The notes under the pieces are model-generated. The model had not been told where the DNA came from. It ran no database searches and saw nothing but the letters and a program-made list of their open reading frames with translations. From contig JAEUHK010000127.1 in assembly GCA_016795465.1 (NCBI GenBank), positions 186,001 to 250,000 on the forward strand: a stretch of 64,000 nt of DNA, read 5' to 3'. The stretch comes from Verrucomicrobiaceae bacterium. GTDB taxonomy: Bacteria > Verrucomicrobiota > Verrucomicrobiia > Verrucomicrobiales > Verrucomicrobiaceae. A program made the translations under genes and the position numbers. Below, one piece after another: positions 35,199 to 43,426 of this stretch; position 1 is the stretch's first letter, and the number at the start of each line of letters is the position of its first letter.

Positions 35199-35533
35199 AA
35201 TACCTCATCTCCTTTCCTGCGCCTGCCATGAAGGTTTCGGCCGAGGAGTTGCCTGCGGTGAGCGAGGCATCCCACCATGTCATCCGCGAGGCGAAGGCCG
35301 CCGGCGTTTATGTGTTCGGTGGAGGCCTCAACGAGGGCGTTGCCCCGCTGATGGTCGCCGCAGATGGCAGCAGCAAAGGCGAGACCTACCCGCAGACCAA
35401 GGAACTCAGCGGAGGCTTCTGTGTCCTCGATCTGCCCTCCCGCGAGGTCGCCATCCACTGGGCGACGAAGCTCGCTCAAGCATGCCGCTGCTCGCAAGAA
35501 CTCCGCGAATTCCATTTCGATCCCGAGAGCTGA
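35195..35533 (+). CDS. YCII-related protein, paralogue 2
   Basis: A 112-residue YCII-fold protein (M-K-Y-L-I-S-F ... E-L-S-G-G-F-C-V-L-D). The DGPF position reads E-T-Y-P-Q-T-K-E-L-S-G-G-F, so the signature itself is lost while the following K-E-x-x-G-G-F is kept. It overlaps paralogue 1 by 4 bp and is 31 bp before paralogue 3. Three unequal YCII proteins in one operon suggest duplication and divergence. Confidence 0.85.
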   Translation: MKYLISFPAPAMKVSAEELPAVSEASHHVIREAKAAGVYVFGGGLNEGVAPLMVAADGSSKGETYPQTKELSGGFCVLDLPSREVAIHWATKLAQACRCSQELREFHFDPES

Positions 35534-35564
35534 CCGTGAAAGCCTTTCAACAAGCGACCGATTC

Positions 35565-35969
35565 ATGAACCCCAACAACCAACAAACCACCGGCGAGCAT
35601 CTGCTCCTCATCCGCGGCACGCATTGGAACAGCAGCCTCTCGCCCGCCGAGTTGCAGCGCGTCATGACCGATTTCTATGGCTGGGTGGAGGGCTTGCAAA
35701 GCCGCGGCATCCTCCGCGGTGCCCAGCCGCTGATGGAGGAGGGCAAAATCATCTCCGGAGCGCAAAGCCTCGTCACCGATGGCGTCTTCGCCGAGTCAAA
35801 AGAAGCCATCGCCGGCTATTTCCTGCTCTCCGTCGCCTCCACTGACGAAGCCGTGAAGCTGGCGCAAGCCTGTCCGATCCTCGCCTACGGTGCGCAGATC
35901 GAAATGCGCCCCATCGCCGATCTCTGCCGGCCAATGGCCGACATCAAAGCAGCCACGACCACCAAGTAG
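35565..35969 (+). CDS. YCII-related DGPF-like protein, paralogue 3
   Basis: A 134-residue YCII-fold protein with V-T-D-G-V-F-A-E-S-K-E-A-I-A-G-Y-F, a one-residue variant of the DGPF motif (Pro to Val). The N-terminus G-E-H-L-L-L-I-R-G-T-H-W parallels paralogue 1's D-Y-L-L-L-S-R-G-Q-W. The ATG at 35565 fits the family's start; the upstream open frame overlaps paralogue 2. Confidence 0.85.
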   Translation: MNPNNQQTTGEHLLLIRGTHWNSSLSPAELQRVMTDFYGWVEGLQSRGILRGAQPLMEEGKIISGAQSLVTDGVFAESKEAIAGYFLLSVASTDEAVKLAQACPILAYGAQIEMRPIADLCRPMADIKAATTTK

Positions 35970-35984
35970 CCTCACTCTTCCCAT

Positions 35985-36008
35985 CACTCCAACATTCCAC
36001 CACTCCAT
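35985..36008 (+). repeat. half-copy of the CACTCCA repeat family
   Basis: CACTCCAACATTCCACCACT followed by CCAT closely matches the right arm of the palindrome at 18802-18825. It again ends just before a start codon (ATG at 36016), but no inverted partner arm is present here. Confidence 0.55.
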
Positions 36009-36015
36009 CCCCACC

Positions 36016-36414
36016 ATGAATCCCAAACGCAATCCCGTCGGCTGGTTCGAGATCTATGTCTCCGACATGACTCGTGCCAAAGCCTTCTATGAAACCGTGC
36101 TCAACATCCAGATGCAGCCGCTGCCGACTCCAGACAGCATGCAGGGCGGCTTCGAGATGCTCATGTTTCCCTCCGACATGGAAAACCAGGCTCCAGGCTC
36201 CGGCGGCACGCTGTGCAAGATGGACGGCTTCAAGCCAGGCGCAGGCGGCACGTTGATCTACTTCTCGTGCGAGGATTGCGGCGTCGAGGCCTCACGCGCC
36301 GCGGCAGCAGGTGGTCAGGTGTTCCGCGACAAGTTCTCCATCGCGCCTTACGGCTTCATTTCGCTCATCCTCGACACCGAGGGGAACATGATCGGCCTGC
36401 ACTCGATGAAGTAG
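36016..36414 (+). CDS. VOC (glyoxalase-fold) family protein
   Basis: A 132-residue vicinal-oxygen-chelate fold protein: N-P-V-G-W-F-E-I-Y-V-S-D-M-T-R-A-K-A-F-Y-E-T at the N-terminus and I-L-D-T-E-G-N-M-I-G-L-H-S at the C-terminus, with the E/H pattern of metal-binding VOC enzymes. Members catalyse isomerisation, ring cleavage or antibiotic inactivation. VOC genes are frequent companions of DGPF/ECF42 loci. The ATG at 36016 lies just after a repeat half-copy. Confidence 0.87.
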   Translation: MNPKRNPVGWFEIYVSDMTRAKAFYETVLNIQMQPLPTPDSMQGGFEMLMFPSDMENQAPGSGGTLCKMDGFKPGAGGTLIYFSCEDCGVEASRAAAAGGQVFRDKFSIAPYGFISLILDTEGNMIGLHSMK

Positions 36415-36426
36415 CTCCCACCCGAC

Positions 36427-36879
36427 ATGAACACTCACACCATCCGACTCCATCGCGTGCTCAAAGCGAAGCCCGAGCTGGTTTACAAAGCCTTCCTCGA
36501 TCCTGACGCACTCGCTCGCTGGCTGCCACCAAATGGCTTCACCTGCAAAGTCTTCGAACTCGACGCCAAAGTCGGCGGCACCTTCAAGATGGCCTTCACG
36601 CAATTCAGCAACGGCCACACGCACTCCTTCGGCGGTCAGTATCTCGAACTCGTGCCGAATGAACTCATCCGCTACACCGATGTCTTCGACGATCCGAACC
36701 TCCCCGGCACCATCGAGGTCACCGTGAAGCTCAAAGCTGTCTCCTGCAGCACCGAGTTGAGCGTCACGCAGGCTGGAGTGCCTGAAGTGATCCCCGAGGA
36801 GATGTGCTACCTCGGCTGGCAGGAATCACTGCTGCATCTCGCGATGCTTGTCGAAGGCGGGCCGCCCGCGGAAGGATGA
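36427..36879 (+). CDS. SRPBCC/AHSA1 family protein
   Basis: A 150-residue cytosolic SRPBCC protein of the Aha1 C-terminal-like group: I-R-L-H-R-V-L-K-A-K-P-E-L-V-Y-K-A-F, W-L-P-P-N-G-F, K-V-G-G-T-F and the terminal W-Q-E-S-L-L-H-L-A. Family members bind small hydrophobic ligands, and many are linked to ECF sigma or ArsR regulators. It ends 4 bp before the sigma factor start and belongs to the same operon. Confidence 0.88.
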   Translation: MNTHTIRLHRVLKAKPELVYKAFLDPDALARWLPPNGFTCKVFELDAKVGGTFKMAFTQFSNGHTHSFGGQYLELVPNELIRYTDVFDDPNLPGTIEVTVKLKAVSCSTELSVTQAGVPEVIPEEMCYLGWQESLLHLAMLVEGGPPAEG

Positions 36880-36883
36880 ACGC

Positions 36884-38149
36884 ATGAGCCAGTCCGGCGA
36901 ACGCAGTCCCTCTCTCGTGGCGGATGATCTCTTCCGCCGCGAAGGGGCGCGACTCGTGGCCTCGCTCGCCGCACATCTCGGCACGCATCGACTGCAACTC
37001 GCGGAGGACGTCGTGCAGGAGGCGCTCGTGCGGGCGCTGCAAACCTGGCCCTATCGCGGCATTCCGGAGAATCCTGCTGCTTGGCTCACGCAGGCCGCGA
37101 AAAACCTCGCGCTCGATGCTCTGCGCCGTGAACAGAACTGGCAACGCAAAGAAGCGCAGATCACCGCCGAGCAGGAACGCTGGCTTAGACGCTATGAACC
37201 TTCCGACGAGCACGTCCTGACCGACGACACGCTGCGCATGCTCTTCGTCTGCTTTCACCCGCAGCTCTCCATCGAGGCCCAGCTCGCGCTCGCTTTGCGC
37301 ACCGTGTGCGGATTGAGCCCTGCGGAGATCGGCGCGGCGTTTCTCACCAGCGAAGCCGCCATCGCCAAACGTCTCGTGCGTGCGCGACAGCTCATTCGCG
37401 ATCTACGGCTGCCGTTTGCCGTTCCTGATGCCAGCGAGCTGCCCCAGCGACTCGATGGCGTGCTCGCCGCGCTCTATTTGCTCTTTAACGAAGGCTACAA
37501 AGCCTCCTCGGGCGACCGACTCATCCGCGAGGAGCTTTGTCACGAAGCCATCCGTCTCACGCGCTTGCTCGCCGAGCACCCAGCGACCTCACAACCGTCC
37601 ACCAAGGCATTACTCGCCCTCATGTGCCTCAACGCGGCCCGTTTGCGTGCCCGCATGAATTCCGCGGGAGAAATTGTGCGCCTGCATCATCAAGACCGCA
37701 GCCAGTGGGATGCGCGACTCATCGAAGAAGGCATCCTCGCCCTCGGCGCGGCTTCGACCGGCGAAACCATCAGCTCGTATCACCTCGAAGCCGGCATCGC
37801 CGCCTGTCACTGCCTCGCGTCCGATGAAGCCAGCACCGACTGGACGCGCATCCTGAGTCTTTACGACCAACTCCTGCTCCTCAAGCCCACGCCCATCGTC
37901 GCCATGAATCGCAGCGTGGCTCTCGCCCGCGTGCGTGGTCCGCAAGAGGCTTTGGAAGCCCTCGAAAGCATCCCGAACCGTCATTCGCTCGAAGCGCAGC
38001 ACCTTTACCACGCTATCCGCGCCAGCTTCATCGCCAAACTCGGCCACTCCGCCGAAGCCCGCGCCGCTTACCAACGCGCCGCCGATCTCGCCCAATGCGA
38101 TGCCGAGCGCGAGTTCCTCCGAATTCAGGCGTTGGAGTCTAGGCTTTAG
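36884..38149 (+). CDS. ECF42-type RNA polymerase sigma factor with C-terminal TPR-like extension
   Basis: A 421-residue sigma factor. Region 2 is near 12-90 (A-E-D-V-V-Q-E-A-L-V-R-A-L, W-L-T-Q-A-A-K-N-L-A-L-D) and region 4 near 125-175 (A-L-A-L-R-T-V-C-G-L, I-G-A-A-F-L). About 230 further residues form the helical TPR/DUF6596 extension typical of ECF42 (F-N-E-G-Y near 205). These sigmas lack a classical anti-sigma; the extension is needed for activity. ATG 36884 follows G-A-A-G-G-A-T-G-A. The TAG stop at 38147 and the last residues (A-L-E-S-R-L) are contributed by the REP-like palindrome at 38131-38205. Confidence 0.92.
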   Translation: MSQSGERSPSLVADDLFRREGARLVASLAAHLGTHRLQLAEDVVQEALVRALQTWPYRGIPENPAAWLTQAAKNLALDALRREQNWQRKEAQITAEQERWLRRYEPSDEHVLTDDTLRMLFVCFHPQLSIEAQLALALRTVCGLSPAEIGAAFLTSEAAIAKRLVRARQLIRDLRLPFAVPDASELPQRLDGVLAALYLLFNEGYKASSGDRLIREELCHEAIRLTRLLAEHPATSQPSTKALLALMCLNAARLRARMNSAGEIVRLHHQDRSQWDARLIEEGILALGAASTGETISSYHLEAGIAACHCLASDEASTDWTRILSLYDQLLLLKPTPIVAMNRSVALARVRGPQEALEALESIPNRHSLEAQHLYHAIRASFIAKLGHSAEARAAYQRAADLAQCDAEREFLRIQALESRL

Positions 38150-38205
38150 CCGATCAGTGAGTTTTCGGAGCTTCCCAAAAGGTCGGCTGAAGCCTAAACT
38201 CCAAC
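38131..38205 (+). repeat. REP-like palindrome, left of the RAYT gene
   Basis: The left arm GTTGGAGTCTAGGCTTTAGC (38131-38150, continuing CGAT) pairs with the right arm ending AGCCTAAACTCCAAC at 38205, with about 25 bp between the strong stems. It contains the sigma factor's stop codon and ends 2 bp before the RAYT start codon. A same-orientation copy lies at 38828-38901. Confidence 0.88.
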
Positions 38206-38207
38206 CC

Positions 38208-38813
38208 ATGTATCGCTGGCGAAAACTCAACGAAGACGAGCGTGCTGCAACGCTCGCTTGGCGTCGGCAGATGAAGCGTCCACCACACAGCCCGCCTCAT
38301 CTCGACAGTGGTCAACGGCATTACTTGATCACCGCCGCCTGCTATGAGCATCGGCCGCACATCGGTCACACGGTGGAGCGCATGAATGCCTTCGCCGCGG
38401 CGTGGCTCGACGCTCTCCAAGAGCACAGCATCGGCATCGCCGCATGGGTGGTGCTGCCGAATCACTACCACGGGCTCGTCTGCACTTCCGAGGTAAGCAT
38501 GCTCCTGAAGCGGTTGGGACGCCTTCACGGTCGGTGCTCCTTCGAATGGAACGGTCAGGAAAACACGCGTGGCCGCCAAGTCTGGTGCAACGCCGTCGAA
38601 ACCGTGATGAAGAGCGCGGACCACTTTCACGCCACGGTGAACTACATCCATCACAACCCCGTGAAACACGGCTACGTCGAAAGGTGGACGGATTGGCCGT
38701 GGTCCAGCGCGTCTGATTTTCTCGCCGAGACCCATCGCGATGAAGCCGCACGCCTCTGGAAGACCTACCCGATCGACCGCTACGGCTCTGGCTGGGACGA
38801 TCCCGGAATGTGA
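38208..38813 (+). CDS. REP-associated tyrosine transposase (RAYT, Y1_Tnp/TnpA_REP)
   Basis: A 201-residue HUH single-strand transposase of the REP-associated class. The HUH motif appears in V-V-L-P-N-H-Y-H-G-L (near 80-89) and the nucleophile Tyr in V-N-Y-I-H-H-N-P-V-K-H-G-Y (near 145). The N-terminal Y-R-W-R-K-L and P-H-L-D-S-G-Q-R-H-Y-L-I-T-A-A are typical RAYT features. RAYTs are single-copy, non-autonomous-looking genes thought to disperse REP palindromes. This one is flanked on both sides by same-orientation palindromes, the classic arrangement. It appears intact. Confidence 0.93.
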   Translation: MYRWRKLNEDERAATLAWRRQMKRPPHSPPHLDSGQRHYLITAACYEHRPHIGHTVERMNAFAAAWLDALQEHSIGIAAWVVLPNHYHGLVCTSEVSMLLKRLGRLHGRCSFEWNGQENTRGRQVWCNAVETVMKSADHFHATVNYIHHNPVKHGYVERWTDWPWSSASDFLAETHRDEAARLWKTYPIDRYGSGWDDPGM

Positions 38814-38827
38814 GCCCGAATTCCGAC

Positions 38828-38901
38828 GTTGGAGTCCAGGCTTTAGCCGATCAATGACCTCACGCATGTCCCAAACCGTCGGCTAAAGCCTAGACTCCAA
38901 C
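38828..38901 (+). repeat. REP-like palindrome, right of the RAYT gene
   Basis: The arms GTTGGAGTCCAGGCTTTAGC (38828-38847) and GGCTAAAGCCTAGACTCCAAC (last 15 bases shown as CCTAGACTCCAAC, ending 38901) form a palindrome nearly identical to 38131-38205 in the stems and different in the loop. It ends 7 bp before the ATG of the next gene and therefore forms its leader. Confidence 0.88.
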
Positions 38902-38908
38902 TTACCCC

Positions 38909-40488
38909 ATGAAGCGCCGTCATTTCATCCACACTCTCGCCGCCACGCCGTTGCTGGCGGTGGATATGCCGCGCAAGGCACCGTTTCGGGTGATCTACAG
39001 CAACGATCTCACGAACATCACTTCGTGCGTGAGTCCGTTTCACGCCGCGCGGGAGCCGTTTCGGCCGGAGATGCTTGATGCTTCGATTGATGAAGTCGCT
39101 GGCTTGGTGGACGCACATTTCCTCCAGCCGGGACTTGGCGTGCTGCCGCTGTGGCCGAGCAAGGTGATCGATCTGAAGGAACACTTCGCATGGATCAAAC
39201 AGCGCTACGAGCAGAAGTCGGATTCGTTCAGCCAGTTCGTGCTCAACGGCGGCGACATCGTGCAGCGCTTCATCGACCGCTGCCGCGCGAAAGGTCAGGC
39301 GGCCTTCATCTCGCTGCGCATGAACGATGCGCATCACAAAGAGTTCGTCGATCCAAAGCCTGGCGACAAACCGGGCAGCAGCATCGGCATGAGCGTCACC
39401 CGCTGGTATGCCGACCATCCCGAGCACCGCATCAAACCCGGCTCGCTGCGTGGAGCCGATCTCGTTTTGAATTGGGCGGAGCCCGAAGTGCGCAGAAGCT
39501 CGCCATGCTCCGCGAGCTCATCGAGAACTACGACCTCGACGGCCTCGAACTCGATTTCCTGCGTTTCTACAGCTACTTCCGCCCCGAAACGCCAATTGAG
39601 CAACGCCGCGCCATCATGACGAACTTCGTCCAAGACGTGCGCAAGCTCCTCGGACCAAAAAAATGGCTCTGCGCCCGTGTGCCATGCTATTTGCCAGCCT
39701 TGGACGAACTCGGCCTCGATTTGAAAGCCCTCGTCGCCGTCGGTCTCGACATGGTGAATGCCTCCGCGCACTATTTCACCACTCAGCAGCACGATCTGGC
39801 TGCGATTCGAAAACAGACGACCGGTGCCACGCTCTACTTCGAGCTCTGCCACACCATCTGGAAAGGCGACAAAGTGCAGGCTGGCTACGATGTGTTCCCG
39901 TTTCGACGTGCCACCCGTGAGCATTTGCACACGAGCGCTCATCTCGCGTATGCGAGAGGTGCCGATGGCATCAGCCTCTTCAACTTCGCCTACTACCGCC
40001 AGCACGGCCAAGGCGAAGGCCGCGGCGAATTCGGCGAACCGCCGTTTGAAGCGCTGAAGGCACTGCGAGAGCCCCAAACGCTCGCCAAAGAGCCGCAACA
40101 TTGGTTCATCGCGAGCGGGTGGCGTTCACCCGGCGCCAAACCGTTGCCCGTGCCGCGAAAAATGGCCGTGGGAAAGACGGAGAAGTTCAATTTCGATCTC
40201 GCCGCGCCTCGTGGCGAAGCACGCGTCCGCATTCAGACGGATCGGACCGATCCGACCGATCTGGTGGCTCACTTCAATGGCAAAGCCCTCTCACCTACCA
40301 ATGACGTCTCCGAGCCTTTTGCGGTGCCTTATCCTTCGATGCTCGGGAAACCCGAGCAAATGCGTGCGTGGCTGATTCCGGCCGAATTGCTCCGCGAATA
40401 CAAAAACAGCCTCGAAATCACGCAAACTGGCGGAGAGCCGGTGACGGTTTGGTTCGTTGATTTGGCATGTGTGACGTCCGTTCGCTGA
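38909..40488 (+). pseudogene. secreted TIM-barrel glycosidase-like protein, frameshifted
   Basis: The gene reads from ATG 38909 (Tat-like leader M-K-R-R-H-F-I-H-T-L-A-A) to about 39494, then continues in a different frame to the stop at 40486-40488. The joint lies at G-A-A-G-T-G-C-G-C-A-G-A near 39486-39497; adding two bases (restoring a CGCGCG run) would join ...E-P-E-V-R to A-Q-K-L-A-M-L-R. Restored, it is about 527 residues with D-G-L-E-L-D-F-L-R-F near 210, a motif seen in GHL10/GH-type TIM barrels. It is either a real pseudogene or a sequencing slip. It also carries a 27-bp triple nonamer at 40234-40260. Confidence 0.75.
40234..40260 (+). repeat. three-unit 9-bp repeat encoding (x-T-D)3 in frame
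   Basis: Units CAGACGGAT, CGGACCGAT and CCGACCGAT follow each other and encode Q-T-D-R-T-D-P-T-D in the TIM-barrel protein. The same kind of triple nonamer occurs in the diflavin reductase gene at 52284-52310, also in frame. Confidence 0.6.
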
Positions 40489-40584
40489 ATTTCGCGTTTT
40501 TGGCCCAGCATTATCTCCAAGGCCAGTTGAAAGCCGCGAGCACCAGAAAGCCACCTGCCCAAACCTTCTCCTAACTCATCCATC

Positions 40585-42051
40585 ATGCGTTCCCAAGGAC
40601 TGCTCTTTCTCGCCAGCCTGTGCCTGGCACTCACTTTGCCGGACATGATCGCTGCCGCGCCGGTTTTCCGCGCTGGCGCAGCCACGAGCAACATCACGCC
40701 GACCATTGCTGCCGAGCCTGTGGGTCGCACCAGCCGACCGCCGGCGACGCATGTGCACGACGATCTGCATGCCCGTTGTCTAGTGCTTGATGATGGGGAG
40801 GCGAAGCTGGCGCTCGTGGTGTGCGATCTGCGGCATATTTCGGCCGAAGTGGCTGCTGCTGCCAAAGTGATCATTGAAAAGACGACCGGCATCCCGCCGC
40901 ATTGCGTGGTCATCTCGGCAACTCACTCGCACACGACCGGCGGTGCCCGGTTGGAGGAGCGCGAGGGCGAGCCGTATTTTGAATACAGCGCGTTTTTGAC
41001 CCGGCGCATCGCCGACGGCGTGCTGCGGGCTCACAATCAACTGGAGCCGGCTCAGATTGCCTGGGGCGTCGCTGAGGAGCCGACACAGGTCTTCAATCGC
41101 CGCTGGTTCGTGATGCCCGAGCGCGGTCCGATCTACGGTGCTCACGACAACGTCGAGAAGGTGGACACGAATCCCGGTTACAAAGGCCTGCTTCGTCCCG
41201 CTGGCCCTGTGGACCCGCAGATCACGTTTATCTCCGTGCGCTCGACTTCCGGCAAGCCGATCTCGCTGATGGCCTCCTATGGTCTGCACTATGTCGGTGG
41301 TGTGACGGAGAACACGATCTCGGCGGACTACTTCGCGATCTTTGCCGACCGCGTGGGCGAGTTGCTCGGTGCCGATAGGCATCAAGATCCGCCCTTTGTC
41401 GGCATCATGGCCAATGGCACCAGCGGCGACGTGAACAATCTGGAGCGCTACTCCGACGAGGAACTGGCCAAGCGAGGCCCACAGCCAAAGAAGAAGTATC
41501 AACCCTTCGAAAAAGCCCGCGAAGTGGCCGATTTGTGCGCCAACAAGGTCATGGAAGCCCACAAAACGCTGAAATGGCATGATCACGTGAAGCTTTCGTC
41601 GGAGCAGCGCACGCTCACCTTTGAGCGGCGCTATCCGACGAAGGAAGAAGTCGCGTGGGCGGAGTCGGTGAAGGCGAAACGCATCAAGCCGATGAGCACG
41701 AGCCGCTACAGCACCTACAGCACCGTGCTGGCCTACGCCTCGCCGGACATGCCGCCGAATGTCGATGTCATCGTGCAGACGCACCGCATCGGCGACATGG
41801 CCGTCGCGGCGATGCCGTTCGAGGTCTTCGCGGAGATCGGCCTGGAATTGAAGCACCGCAGCCCGATTCAGCCGCTGATGAACATTTCCATCGCCAACGG
41901 CTCCCACGGCTACCTGCCAACGCCCGAGCAGCACAAACTCGGCGGCTACGAGACATGGATCGGCGTCAACAAGGTGCAACTCGATGCCTCGGTGAAGATG
42001 GTGAACGCCCTCGTCGAGATGCTCGGCGAGTTGAAAGAGAAAAAGCCGTGA
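40585..42051 (+). CDS. neutral/alkaline ceramidase N-terminal-like secreted hydrolase
   Basis: A 488-residue exported protein: signal peptide at 1-24, then F-R-A-G-A-A-T-S-N-I-T-P, the standard opening of the neutral/alkaline non-lysosomal ceramidase N-terminal domain. A metal-site H-S-H-T-T-G-G lies near 112-118 (S-A-T-H-S-H), and G-T-S-G-D-V-N-N near 285 resembles the nucleophile loop. True ceramidases are longer with an extra Ig-like C-terminal domain, which is missing. In Verrucomicrobiota such proteins are numerous and likely act on other amides or esters. Its stop overlaps the GTG start of the esterase. Confidence 0.85.
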   Translation: MRSQGLLFLASLCLALTLPDMIAAAPVFRAGAATSNITPTIAAEPVGRTSRPPATHVHDDLHARCLVLDDGEAKLALVVCDLRHISAEVAAAAKVIIEKTTGIPPHCVVISATHSHTTGGARLEEREGEPYFEYSAFLTRRIADGVLRAHNQLEPAQIAWGVAEEPTQVFNRRWFVMPERGPIYGAHDNVEKVDTNPGYKGLLRPAGPVDPQITFISVRSTSGKPISLMASYGLHYVGGVTENTISADYFAIFADRVGELLGADRHQDPPFVGIMANGTSGDVNNLERYSDEELAKRGPQPKKKYQPFEKAREVADLCANKVMEAHKTLKWHDHVKLSSEQRTLTFERRYPTKEEVAWAESVKAKRIKPMSTSRYSTYSTVLAYASPDMPPNVDVIVQTHRIGDMAVAAMPFEVFAEIGLELKHRSPIQPLMNISIANGSHGYLPTPEQHKLGGYETWIGVNKVQLDASVKMVNALVEMLGELKEKKP

Positions 42052-42881
42052 AACTTCTCCTCAGCCTTCTCTTAACCAGCGTTCTCCTCGCCGCCGAGAA
42101 GCCGATCGCGCTCTGGCCCGACGGCGCACCGGGCGCTCTCGGCACCTCGCCAAAGGACATCCCGACGCTCACGCCTTATCTGGCGGCCAAACCGAGCGGC
42201 GCGGCGATGCTGCTCATTCCCGGCGGTAGTTACAGCGGGATTTATGAAGGTCAGGCGGAGCCGTTTGCACGGTGGCTCAATGAGCACGGTTTGACGGTGT
42301 TTGTGCTGCGATATCGGCTCGGTAGCGCGGGCTATCGTTATCCGTCGCAGCTTCAGGATGCGGTGGAAGCGATGTTTCAGATCCGTGGCAACGCCGAGAA
42401 GTGGAAGATCGACCCGAAGCGCATCGGCGTGATGGGTTTCTCCGCTGGCGGGCATCTCGTCTCCACGCTCATCAACCGGCCCGAGGATGGCATGCTTGAT
42501 GGTCGAGATTACAAGATCAGTCCACGACCCGATCTCGCCATCCTCTGCTATCCGGTCATCAGCATGATCACGAAGCCGCATGCGACCTCGCGGAAGATGC
42601 TCATCGGCGACTCACCAGATGAAAAAATCGTCCGCCAGGCCTCCAGCGAGCTGCAGGTCAAGCCCGGCCTGCCGCCCGTCTTCCTCTGGCACACGATGGA
42701 GGACAAAATGGTGCCCGTGGAGCACGCGCAGCTCTACGCCGCCGCTTTGCATGCGAACGGCGTGCCTCATGAGCTTCATCTCTACCAACACGGCGACCAT
42801 GGAACGGGCCTGATCGGCACCGAGCATCCGTGGTTCGCAGATCTGCTGTTTTGGCTGAAGGCGAGGGGATTTGTGAAGTAG
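42048..42881 (+). CDS. secreted alpha/beta-hydrolase esterase (acetyl-xylan-esterase-like)
   Basis: A 277-residue exported alpha/beta hydrolase. Signal peptide 1-16; oxyanion region L-L-I-P-G-G-S-Y near 57-64; nucleophile elbow G-F-S-A-G-G (Ser near 125); acid Asp in E-D-K-M-V-P near 224; catalytic His in G-D-H-G-T near 248. This set fits BD-FAE/acetyl-xylan esterases. Translation starts at a GTG at 42048 overlapping the previous stop (GTGA), so it is coupled to the ceramidase-like gene. Confidence 0.88.
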   Translation: MKLLLSLLLTSVLLAAEKPIALWPDGAPGALGTSPKDIPTLTPYLAAKPSGAAMLLIPGGSYSGIYEGQAEPFARWLNEHGLTVFVLRYRLGSAGYRYPSQLQDAVEAMFQIRGNAEKWKIDPKRIGVMGFSAGGHLVSTLINRPEDGMLDGRDYKISPRPDLAILCYPVISMITKPHATSRKMLIGDSPDEKIVRQASSELQVKPGLPPVFLWHTMEDKMVPVEHAQLYAAALHANGVPHELHLYQHGDHGTGLIGTEHPWFADLLFWLKARGFVK

Positions 42882-42929
42882 CACCCCAAGATGCTTCCCG
42901 GTTCCGGCGTGGTGACAGACGATCCTCTT

Positions 42930-43382
42930 ATGAAACATCGTCTCCACGTCGAAAGTCTGCCCATGCCGGGATTTCAGATCGCTCCCATGATTGATGTCGT
43001 GTTTGTGATCATGTTGTTCTTCATGGTCATGGCGGGTTTGCAGCGCAAAGAAGGTGAGCTGGGCTTGCGTCTACCCAGTGGCAGTCTATTTCCTGCCAAC
43101 TTGAAGATGCCGGATGAGGAATTGCTGCTCGAATTGGCCAGCGATGGCTCGGTGATGCTGAACGGCGAGAGTTTCGACACGCCTTCGTCATCCAAACTGC
43201 CAGAGCTGAGGCGGGCACTGCGAAGAATTCAGCAATCGGTCGCGGCGCAACATTCCAAGGTTCTGGCCACGGTTCATTCAGAGCCCGAAGCGGGTTTTCA
43301 GCGCGTGATGGATGTTCTTGATGCCTTGCATGTCGCTGGCATCAATTATGTGACATTCGAGGTTGAGGGAGCTTCGCCTTGA
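42930..43382 (+). CDS. exbD: ExbD/TolR family biopolymer transport protein
   Basis: A 150-residue protein with the ExbD topology: short cytoplasmic N-terminus, one membrane helix (I-A-P-M-I-D-V-V-F-V-I-M-L-F-F-M-V-M-A) with the conserved functional Asp, then a periplasmic domain ending in a beta strand (I-N-Y-V-T-F-E-V). ExbD works with ExbB and TonB to energise outer-membrane transport. No exbB or tonB lies nearby. ATG 42930 gives the usual short N-terminus; ATG 42891 would add 13 residues. Confidence 0.85.
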   Translation: MKHRLHVESLPMPGFQIAPMIDVVFVIMLFFMVMAGLQRKEGELGLRLPSGSLFPANLKMPDEELLLELASDGSVMLNGESFDTPSSSKLPELRRALRRIQQSVAAQHSKVLATVHSEPEAGFQRVMDVLDALHVAGINYVTFEVEGASP

Positions 43383-43426
43383 GAAGACTGACAAGATGCT
43401 CCTGCGGCATCGCGTTTGTCTTCTCG

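Noticed and set aside
35364..35564. Longer start for the third YCII gene
   Set aside because: The extra stretch is an out-of-frame reading of YCII paralogue 2 and has no YCII similarity; ATG 35565 gives the family N-terminus.
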